9,198 nt of DNA, from positions 1-9,198 of the forward strand of contig VERK01000079.1 in the NCBI GenBank assembly GCA_018882725.1, given 5' to 3'. Positions 1 to 4,922 of the stretch are shown here, one piece after another. Source of the DNA: Actinomycetota bacterium. GTDB lineage: Bacteria; Actinomycetota; Acidimicrobiia; Acidimicrobiales; Ilumatobacteraceae. Every line of letters begins with the position of its first letter. The first letter of the stretch is position 1. The notes under the pieces were generated by a model, which did not search any database, was not told the origin of the DNA, and saw only the letters and a program-made list of their open reading frames with translations. Both the position numbers and the translations under genes were made by a program.

Positions 1-472
1 CGAAGCGCTCGACGACGGTGACTTCACTGTTGCGGCCGGCTTCCACCACCACGCGCGGGAAGAACGCCTTGCCATCGTCGCTCAGTTGGTGCGTGATCAC
101 GACGGGCTCGGACACGACTTTGTTGGCCGCCACCGACACCACGATCACGTCCATGTGCGCGAGATTCAAGGCGGCGAACAGTTCGAGATCGTCGACGTTC
201 GACGGGAACAGACGGGTGAAGGCGCTGTCGGCACTGGCGGCCGAGGTGGCCACGCGGGTGATCACGGCATCGGCACCGCCACCGGTGACGGTGCTCGGCG
301 TATCGACCGGCGCAAAACGAGCCAGGTCGAGTTCGTCGATGCGGCTGTAACGCCAATGCTCGAGATCGGTGGTGGGAAAAGGTGCCGCAGCGACCCGGGC
401 CAGGGCCGACGAGCGAACGTCGGGCCACGAGGCACCAGAACTGCGCACCATGTCGGGGGTCAACACGGGCAC
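1..472 (-). CDS. sufD: SufD, Fe-S cluster assembly scaffold subunit (N-terminal part, cut by window edge)
   Basis: SufD pairs with SufB and the ATPase SufC in the SufBC2D scaffold that builds Fe-S clusters in the cytoplasm. The minus-strand frame is open from 472 to the window edge (157 codons). It contains the SufD N-terminal hallmark PFPTTDLEHWRYSRIDEL near residues 30-47 and then the start of the beta-helix core (LDVIVVSVAANKVVSEPVVI, then SDDGKAFFPRVVVEAG). The C-terminal half with the catalytic His lies outside the window. Candidate starts are GTG at 472, GTG at 466 and ATG at 451, and none has a Shine-Dalgarno sequence. I chose 472 because a TAGAAT box lies exactly 7 nt upstream, as for leaderless genes elsewhere in the window. 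It follows the four-Cys protein gene with a 51-nt gap that carries its own operator-like dyad, so it may be transcribed both from that site and by read-through. Confidence 0.9.
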   Translation of the reverse strand, partial: MPVLTPDMVRSSGASWPDVRSSALARVAAAPFPTTDLEHWRYSRIDELDLARFAPVDTPSTVTGGGADAVITRVATSAASADSAFTRLFPSNVDDLELFAALNLAHMDVIVVSVAANKVVSEPVVITHQLSDDGKAFFPRVVVEAGRNSEVTVVERF

Positions 473-477
473 GGCCG

Positions 478-505
478 AAATTCTACTACCGGGATAGTGG
501 AAATT
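478..505. promoter_or_regulatory. Operator-like dyad A, overlapping the sufD -10 box
   Basis: On the plus strand the half-sites are AAATTCTACTA (478-488) and TAGTGGAAATT (495-505), separated by 6 nt (CCGGGA). They are complementary at 9 of 11 positions. The right half and its flank, TAGTGGAAATTGCCCGGG (495-512), match 17 of 18 bases of the flank of dyad B upstream of sufB. The site covers the putative sufD -10 (480-485), which suits repressor binding. The geometry ACTA-N6-TAGT resembles the CAAC-N6-GTTG geometry reported for SufR-type regulators, but the bases differ, so the regulator is unknown. Confidence 0.65.
480..485 (-). promoter_or_regulatory. Putative leaderless -10 box of sufD
   Basis: Minus-strand TAGAAT lies 7 nt before the GTG at 472. 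There is no recognisable ribosome binding site between them, so transcription would start on or next to the start codon. No convincing -35 is visible. The box lies inside operator-like dyad A. Confidence 0.5.
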
Positions 506-523
506 GCCCGGGCGGAGGAGCCG

Positions 524-877
524 TCAGTCCTTGGGCTTGCGCTTGAACACGCGCTTCCAACGCGGCTGGGCGTCGTACTCGGCCTGAGCCGCCACATCGG
601 CCATCACCTGCGCGCCGATCGCGTTCACGATGTCTTCGGCCTGATCGAGCACCGCCGCGGCCGAGCCGTCGTCGAGTCCGGGTGGCTCGTGCGGCGTGGA
701 CGGCGTGACGAGCGAGCCGTAACTCCAACCGGCATCGGGACGTCGGTCGTACCCCGAACAGTTGTCGGGACAACGCCACGGTGCATCGGGCGCGAGATCG
801 AGATTGCACTTCCGCACCGTGTCACCGTTGGGATAGGTGCGACTCTCGAAGTGCTTGCACTCCTGACGCATCGGCAT
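524..877 (-). CDS. Suf-linked four-cysteine small protein of unknown function (117 aa)
   Basis: I do not recognise a named family. The 117-aa protein has an N-terminal Cys cluster (C7, C24, C36, C40: C-x16-C-x11-C-x3-C, with KHFESRTYPNG between the first two and RCPDNC at the end). A Pro/Gly-rich linker follows (about residues 55-70), then a predicted helix (about 72-100), and a basic tail ending in KRVFKRKPKD. Four spaced cysteines suggest Zn or Fe-S binding (inference). Start ATG at 877 is supported by TTGAGGG about 7 nt upstream, which overlaps the stop of the methyltransferase gene (889). A second in-frame ATG at 871 is possible. It lies 51 nt before sufD and on the sufB side of it, so a role in Fe-S assembly or delivery is the natural guess. 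It appears to depend on read-through from upstream genes, as no promoter of its own is evident. Confidence 0.8.
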   Translation of the reverse strand: MPMRQECKHFESRTYPNGDTVRKCNLDLAPDAPWRCPDNCSGYDRRPDAGWSYGSLVTPSTPHEPPGLDDGSAAAVLDQAEDIVNAIGAQVMADVAAQAEYDAQPRWKRVFKRKPKD

Positions 878-886
878 GCGAGGCCC

Positions 887-1783
887 TCAATTCAAAACCA
901 AAGAATCGCTGACCAAGGTATGACCGCGCCGAACTACGAAAATGTCCTTCCCGGTCGATTCAACGTATTCGAGCGCCTCTGAAACGCTCAACGAGTCGAA
1001 GTTGTCCCCGATCAGCAAATAGCCAGCCTCGAGTTCCTCAAGAATACGACGCCTCTCGTCGCGGCTATACAGGCCTCCTAGCTCAAGAAGACCGGATCGG
1101 ATCTTGTGGACATTTCGCATCAAGTCGGAAACGACCTTGATTTCGTAGCCCTCAATGTCGACCTTGAGAAACGACACCTCCAAGATTGCAAGCTCAGACA
1201 ACAGACTGGAAAACGTAAGACCTTTGACGGTCGCCACCGCGCGTGGGGTCAACGGGGTCTTTTCGTCCACAATTCGGTCCTGAGAACCATTTTCCACTTC
1301 AAAAGAAAACATGTCGTCACGTTCCGTGACTGCATAGTTCACAACCTCAATCATCTGAGTTGACCACGGCTGATACTCCAGGTTCTCACGAAGAATCGTG
1401 ATGTTCACCGGGCTTGGTTCAACCGCGATCACTCGTGCAGCGGGGAACCTACGGGAAAGGGACATCGAGATCTCACCAAAATTTGCACCGACATCCACGA
1501 TGCAACTCGGGTCAATTCCAAAGTGCTCAAGGAATTCGATTATGCCCTGACCCTCATTAGTGCTGAGGCCGTCCCTTGAAGCCTTCCAGTAGCGATCCGT
1601 TGCCTCTACTGACAACAACACACCACCAGCATCGACCTCGACTCTCCCACTTGGATGGAAGATAACTCTTGAACCAAACCCAAGGCTGCGGACTACTCGC
1701 GCAAACCGTCTCGAGGCTCGCCGAAGCTTGAAAGCGCGCACATACCCGCGTCGGGCGACTTCATCCTGTGACCTAGCTGCCAA
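887..1783 (-). CDS. FkbM-family SAM-dependent methyltransferase, inserted within the suf operon
   Basis: 298 aa from a TTG start at 1783. Class I methyltransferase landmarks are clear: motif I IVDVGANFGEISMSLSRRF (residues 95-113, SAM-binding glycine loop), acidic motif II VIAVEPSP (118-125), and the FkbM signature FLKVDIEGYEI (205-215). FkbM proteins are O-methyltransferases usually acting on sugars, glycolipids or natural products. The substrate here cannot be told. There is no link to Fe-S assembly. Base composition differs from its neighbours: a counted 60-nt line inside it (1141-1200) is 29/60 G+C against 38/60 in sufB (2161-2220), and it uses many AT-ending codons. This suggests horizontal acquisition into sufB-sufD. 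Start uncertain: the TTG lacks a good ribosome binding site, its frame is open further upstream without a start codon, and a protein-like N-terminus is present in another frame from 1881, so the gene may be frameshifted. Its TGA (887-889) lies 9 nt before the next ATG. Confidence 0.88.
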   Translation of the reverse strand: MAARSQDEVARRGYVRAFKLRRASRRFARVVRSLGFGSRVIFHPSGRVEVDAGGVLLSVEATDRYWKASRDGLSTNEGQGIIEFLEHFGIDPSCIVDVGANFGEISMSLSRRFPAARVIAVEPSPVNITILRENLEYQPWSTQMIEVVNYAVTERDDMFSFEVENGSQDRIVDEKTPLTPRAVATVKGLTFSSLLSELAILEVSFLKVDIEGYEIKVVSDLMRNVHKIRSGLLELGGLYSRDERRRILEELEAGYLLIGDNFDSLSVSEALEYVESTGKDIFVVRRGHTLVSDSLVLN

Positions 1784-1881
1784 TACAGCACGCCAAAGTC
1801 GCGAACCACAGCATTCGGCAACAAAACGCGAAGTTTGTCTACCGCGAATCTCTGCAGTTTTTGTTCGAACTTGTTCACCAT
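1741..1881 (-). other. Possible out-of-frame N-terminus of the methyltransferase gene
   Basis: From ATG at 1881 (or GTG at 1878) a different frame encodes MVNKFEQKLQRFAVDKLRVL, then PNAVVRDFGVLYWQLGHRMK and SPDAG, before degenerating and stopping at 1693. The composition is protein-like and shares the AT-richer character of the methyltransferase. It overlaps the start of the 887-1783 frame by about 90 nt. A one-base deletion somewhere around 1740-1790 would explain why two frames are needed. The alternative is a chance open frame and a true TTG start at 1783. I cannot decide without homologues. Confidence 0.35.
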
Positions 1882-1884
1882 CTA

Positions 1885-1911
1885 ATGATAACAGTCGATA
1901 GCGCGGTCCAA
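1885..1911 (-). promoter_or_regulatory. Possible promoter of the methyltransferase gene
   Basis: Minus strand TTGGAC (1906-1911), 15-nt spacer, TATCAT (1885-1890), then 6 nt to GTG at 1878. It lies in the 68-nt gap after the sufB stop. The spacer is shorter than the usual 17, so this is tentative. If real, the inserted gene brings its own promoter, and its start would be near 1878-1881 rather than 1783. Confidence 0.35.
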
Positions 1912-1949
1912 TTGAATGGCAGGCTCTTCTCTCTCACCAGATTCTCAGT

Positions 1950-4490
1950 TCAGCCGACTGAGCCTTCCATTTGGAGTTCGATGAGGCGGCTCCATTCGAC
2001 GGCGTACTCCATGGGCAACGTGCGCGTGACGGGCTCGATGAATCCATTCACGACCATGCTCATGGCCTGCTCTTGCGACAGACCGCGACTCTGCAAGTAG
2101 AAGAGCTGCTCGTCGGCGATCTTCGACACCGTGGCCTCGTGGCCGATCTGCGCATCCTTCTCACCCACTTCCATGTACGGAAGCGTGCGGCTCTCGCTCG
2201 TCTCGTCGAGGATGAGCGCGTCGCACTGCACGTGGCTCTTGCAGCCGTACGCACCTTCGTCAACACGAACGAGTCCGCGATACGTGGTGATTCCGCCGTC
2301 CTTGCTGATGGATTTCGACACGATCTTCGACGTGGTTTCGGGCGCCGCGTGCACCATCTTCGCGCCGGCGTCCTGGTGCTGACCCGCGCCGGCATACGCC
2401 ACCGACAGCACTTCGCCCGTGGCCTTGGGGCCCACGAGGTACACGCTCGGATACTTCATGGTGAGCTTGGAGCCGATGTTGCCGTCGATCCACTCCATGT
2501 GGCCCTCGGCCTCCACGCGCGCGCGCTTGGTGACGAGGTTGTATACGTTGGGCGACCAGTTCTGAATGGTGGTGTAGGTGACGCGCGCACTCGGCTTCAC
2601 GACGATTTCCACCACGGCCGAATGCAGCGAATCGCTCGTGTACACCGGAGCCGAGCAGCCCTCGATGTAGTGCACCTTCGAACCCTCGTCGGCGATGATG
2701 AGCGTGCGCTCGAACTGGCCGGCGTTCTCGGAGTTGATGCGGAAGTACGCCTGCAGCGGCATCTCGCACTCGACTCCGGGCGGCACATAGATGAACGAGC
2801 CACCCGACCACACCGCACTGTTGAGCGCGGAGAACTTGTTGTCTCCGGGCGGAATGACCGTGCCGAAGTACTGCTTCACGAGTTCGGGGTACTCGCGCAA
2901 CGCGGTGTCCATGTCGCAGAAGAGAATCCCCTGCGCCTCGAGATCTTCACGGTTGCGGTGGAAGACGACTTCCGAGTTGTGAACGATGAAACCCTCGGCG
3001 ACGAAGTTGTGATGTCCGGCCACCTCGATGTCGTAGGTGGTCTCGACACCGACGCTCTCGATCGATTCGATCTTGACGAATCGAAGCGATTCGGAAGTAT
3101 GACTCCGGAACGTGGTTCCTTTCGCCGAGGTGTTGGAGTGCGCATACTTGCGGGCTCCCAGACGCTCGGCCTTCTTCGGCGACCGCAAGGGCAACTGGTC
3201 GAAGTCGCCTGATAGATGGAGTCGGTACCCGGTCACCGTGCGATCGGCATCGACTGGATGCGGAGATTCGAACGACGTCACGGCGCTCACACCGATAGAG
3301 CAAAGCTGCGCGAGATCTCGGAGGTCGTCGAGAAGATCGGGATTGGCCGACGTGATGACCGGATTCCTGGCCGACCGATGCGCGCGCACCGTGCCGTCAG
3401 CGTCGATGAAACCAGCGAGGAAGGCCAGTCGTTGATTCGAGGGCAGGCCACCCACCCACTCGGGCACGCGCTTGGTGAGCGAGCGTCCGCCGAGGCCGTT
3501 CGCCTGCAGGAACTCAGCCAATCGAGCCGTTCCGAGCGCGGTCAATCGGTAGCCATCAGCGGCCAAACGAAACTCGAGACCAAACTGCTCGCGAGCGACA
3601 CGGATGATTTCGTCGACAAGTCCGGTGTCAGAAGCGTCGACGGCGATCTGAGCGGTCGTGTATCCGTCGCTGTTCTTGAAGTAACCGTCACCAAGCCACA
3701 AGCCGGCGAACCAGGCGAGGTCGGGGTTGGTGAAACCCAATGATGTGTGGGCTCCGCGCTGCCCAAGGGCGTCGATTCGGCCGAACTCGGGCAAGCGTCC
3801 GGGGACTGCGACCAGATCACCAATGCGAAGATCTTCGACCGCGACCCACTCCGTGCGATAGCGCGCCTTGCGGCGGCCCTCCTCCCGGTGATCTCGGAGC
3901 ACGAGGAACGGGTGATTGGCTGAGGCGCCGATACAACGCGAGCCGGCACGAATTTCGAAGACTTCTTTCTCCCCCGATTCGCCACCGCCGACCACACGAG
4001 CGACCTCGAGGTCGCGACTGTCCTCGTTGAGAGCGAAGACCTCGTCGCCAGCCTGCAGTTCCTTGATGAGGCGCATTCCCTTGGTCGTCCAAACCTTGGT
4101 CGATCCGCGGAGGCACTCATACTGCGCGGTCACGCCAGCGAGGTACTTGCGCTCGGCCTCGGGAATGCCGAGCTTCTCGTACGTGGCCTTCATCTGCTCG
4201 GGCAGGTCGTCCCACTCGTCGACCTGAGCGGTGGCCGGGCGCAGGTAATAGAAGATGTCCTGGAAGTCGATGTCGGGCATGTTCTCGGCGAACCACGGGG
4301 CCATCGGCTTCTTGTCGAACAGGCGCAGACTGCGCAGACGGAACTGCGTCATCCAACGGGGCTCGCCCTTCCACCACGAGATCTGATCGACCACGCGATC
4401 GCTCAGGCCCTTCTCGGGCGTGAACGCGTACTCGACGTCGTCGCTCCAGCCGAGCGAGTACTTGCTGAGATCCAGGTCGAACGAGGTCAT
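1950..4490 (-). CDS. sufB: SufB, Fe-S cluster assembly scaffold, precursor interrupted by an intein
   Basis: 846-aa precursor; removing the 380-aa intein (residues 126-505) leaves a 466-aa SufB, normal for the family. N-extein residues 1-125 include SWWKGEPRWMTQFRLRSL and PEAERKYLAGVTAQYE. The C-extein from 506 begins SEVVFH and holds the beta-helix core, ending LPMEYAVEWSRLIELQMEGS. C756 (precursor numbering, in HVQCDALIL) is probably the essential SufB Cys at the SufB-SufD interface (by family knowledge). SufB works with SufC and SufD to assemble Fe-S clusters in the cytoplasm. Start ATG at 4490 is supported by AGGAG about 8-9 nt upstream. The gene is preceded by a promoter, operator-like dyad B and a GC hairpin in the leader. 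Downstream, 68 nt after its stop, begins the foreign-looking methyltransferase region that separates it from sufD. Function depends on protein splicing. Confidence 0.95.
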   Translation of the reverse strand: MTSFDLDLSKYSLGWSDDVEYAFTPEKGLSDRVVDQISWWKGEPRWMTQFRLRSLRLFDKKPMAPWFAENMPDIDFQDIFYYLRPATAQVDEWDDLPEQMKATYEKLGIPEAERKYLAGVTAQYECLRGSTKVWTTKGMRLIKELQAGDEVFALNEDSRDLEVARVVGGGESGEKEVFEIRAGSRCIGASANHPFLVLRDHREEGRRKARYRTEWVAVEDLRIGDLVAVPGRLPEFGRIDALGQRGAHTSLGFTNPDLAWFAGLWLGDGYFKNSDGYTTAQIAVDASDTGLVDEIIRVAREQFGLEFRLAADGYRLTALGTARLAEFLQANGLGGRSLTKRVPEWVGGLPSNQRLAFLAGFIDADGTVRAHRSARNPVITSANPDLLDDLRDLAQLCSIGVSAVTSFESPHPVDADRTVTGYRLHLSGDFDQLPLRSPKKAERLGARKYAHSNTSAKGTTFRSHTSESLRFVKIESIESVGVETTYDIEVAGHHNFVAEGFIVHNSEVVFHRNREDLEAQGILFCDMDTALREYPELVKQYFGTVIPPGDNKFSALNSAVWSGGSFIYVPPGVECEMPLQAYFRINSENAGQFERTLIIADEGSKVHYIEGCSAPVYTSDSLHSAVVEIVVKPSARVTYTTIQNWSPNVYNLVTKRARVEAEGHMEWIDGNIGSKLTMKYPSVYLVGPKATGEVLSVAYAGAGQHQDAGAKMVHAAPETTSKIVSKSISKDGGITTYRGLVRVDEGAYGCKSHVQCDALILDETSESRTLPYMEVGEKDAQIGHEATVSKIADEQLFYLQSRGLSQEQAMSMVVNGFIEPVTRTLPMEYAVEWSRLIELQMEGSVG
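2976..4115 (-). mobile_element. SufB intein with LAGLIDADG homing endonuclease (380 aa)
   Basis: Class 1 intein inserted between Glu125 and Ser506 of the SufB precursor (AQYE / SEVV, an uninterrupted motif in ordinary SufB). Splicing residues in intein numbering: Cys1 (block A, CLRGSTKVWTTKG), block B GASANHPFLV with His68 (SxxH instead of the usual TxxH), block F TTYDIEVAGHHNFVAEG, and block G VHN with penultimate His379, terminal Asn380 and Ser+1. Between the splicing blocks lie two DOD endonuclease motifs, FAGLWLGDG (136-144) and LAGFIDADG (233-241). Both keep the catalytic acids (D143, D240), so the homing endonuclease looks intact. Mycobacterial SufB proteins are known to carry inteins, and Cys1 chemistry makes splicing sensitive to oxidants and metals. 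Whether the insertion site is the same as in mycobacteria needs an alignment. Confidence 0.95.
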
Positions 4491-4542
4491 TCAGGGTCTC
4501 CTAGGAGGGTTCGGACGCCCCGGTCACCCGGGGAATTTCCAC
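4491..4542 (-). promoter_or_regulatory. sufB 5' leader with Shine-Dalgarno and GNRA-capped hairpin
   Basis: From the predicted start near 4543 the leader is about 50 nt. It contains CCCCGG-GTGA-CCGGGG (4518-4533), a 6-bp G:C stem with a GUGA (GNRA) tetraloop, and then the self-complementary CTCCTAGGAG (4497-4506 region), which includes the AGGAG ribosome binding site 8-9 nt before ATG 4490. Pairing of CTCC with GGAG could partly hide the ribosome binding site. The hairpin is seen in the sequence; any regulatory role is inference. Confidence 0.5.
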
Positions 4543-4561
4543 TACGGCCATAGTAACAATT
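4534..4561. promoter_or_regulatory. Operator-like dyad B, overlapping the sufB -10 box
   Basis: On the plus strand the half-sites are AATTTCCACTA (4534-4544) and TAGTAACAATT (4551-4561) with a 6-nt spacer (CGGCCA). They are complementary at 8-9 of 11 positions. It has the same 11-6-11 layout and ACTA-N6-TAGT core as dyad A upstream of sufD. On the minus strand its strong half reads TAGTGGAAATT followed by CCCCGGG, nearly identical to dyad A. It covers the putative sufB -10, as expected for a repressor site. Confidence 0.65.
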
Positions 4562-4577
4562 CGACTGGCCGAGTCCA
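4550..4577 (-). promoter_or_regulatory. Putative sufB promoter
   Basis: Minus strand TGGACT (4572-4577), 16-nt spacer, TACTAT (4550-4555). It lies in the 95-nt gap between the ferredoxin stop and sufB. The -10 falls inside dyad B. Unlike most genes here, this promoter would give a leader of about 50 nt with a good ribosome binding site. Confidence 0.5.
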
Positions 4578-4585
4578 CCGGCAGG

Positions 4586-4846
4586 TCAGGAGGCTTTGGC
4601 CACCGAGGCCGGGGTCATCTCGATGAAGATGCACTCACCGGGGCAGGCCTCGGCCGCATCGACCACCGATTGGTAGTGCTTCAGCGGCACCCAGGCCAGG
4701 CTGCCCGCCCCACCCGGGTCGTTCAGGGCCTGGCCCTGCTCGGCCACGTAGGCGATGCCGTCCTCCAACTGCACGAACACGTCGGGGCAGTGGTCGAGGC
4801 ACAGGCCATCGCCCGTGCACAAGTCCTGATCGATCCACACCCGCAT
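4586..4846 (-). CDS. Single-cluster ferredoxin with Asp ligand position (CxxDxxCxxxCP)
   Basis: 86-aa ferredoxin, a small cytoplasmic electron carrier. The N-terminus MRVWIDQDLCTGDGLC followed by LDHCPDVF closely resembles Pyrococcus furiosus ferredoxin. C10, D13, C16 and C68 (in EACPGEC) are the expected ligands of one [4Fe-4S] or [3Fe-4S] cluster, with Asp replacing the second Cys. C20 corresponds to the non-ligand Cys of the archaeal protein, and C72 is extra. There is a roughly 10-residue insertion (Gly/Asp/Pro-rich, about 40-50) compared with the shortest relatives. An in-frame extension to 4999 exists, but the ATG at 4846 matches family starts and has TAGCGT exactly 7 nt upstream with no ribosome binding site, as in leaderless genes. 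It lies upstream of sufB on the same strand and may be co-transcribed, possibly as an electron donor for cluster assembly (inference). Confidence 0.9.
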   Translation of the reverse strand: MRVWIDQDLCTGDGLCLDHCPDVFVQLEDGIAYVAEQGQALNDPGGAGSLAWVPLKHYQSVVDAAEACPGECIFIEMTPASVAKAS

Positions 4847-4853
4847 GCGCGAG

Positions 4854-4859
4854 ACGCTA
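4854..4859 (-). promoter_or_regulatory. Putative leaderless -10 box of the ferredoxin gene
   Basis: Minus-strand TAGCGT lies 7 nt before ATG 4846. No Shine-Dalgarno sequence and no clear -35 are seen. It shares the 76-nt divergent gap with the oligopeptidase promoter. Confidence 0.45.
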
Positions 4860-4909
4860 ATGGTGACCAGGTTGTTCGCGGCGAGGCGAGCGGCGTTCGA
4901 TCGGACACA

Positions 4910-4915
4910 TACCCT
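4910..4915 (+). promoter_or_regulatory. Putative leaderless -10 box of ptrB
   Basis: TACCCT lies 7 nt before ATG 4923, again with no Shine-Dalgarno sequence. This supports the 4923 start over the upstream in-frame ATGs at 4845 and 4860. Confidence 0.45.
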
Positions 4916-4922
4916 GGCGACG

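Noticed and set aside
24..428. Minus-strand 134-codon frame near the left edge
   Set aside because: Arg-rich, out of frame with SufD; the adjacent frame has clear SufD motifs.
478..505. Dyad A as a standard IscR or SufR binding site
   Set aside because: The geometry is similar but the bases do not match the published consensus sequences I know, so only an unnamed operator is claimed.
86..982. Plus-strand open frame of 298 codons
   Set aside because: It runs antisense across sufD, the four-Cys gene and the methyltransferase end, is rich in Arg/Gly/His/Val, and matches nothing; the genes on the minus strand explain the region.
1971..3212. Long plus-strand open frame (413 codons) antisense to sufB
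   Set aside because: It is a low-complexity Arg/His/Val/Asp-rich shadow of the highly biased sufB codons, with no recognisable domain, while the minus strand gives an unmistakable SufB and intein.
4845..4922. Longer N-terminus for oligopeptidase B from ATG 4845 or 4860
   Set aside because: It would overlap the divergent ferredoxin start and adds a non-conserved Arg/Ala stretch; ATG 4923 has a phased TACCCT box and fits family length.
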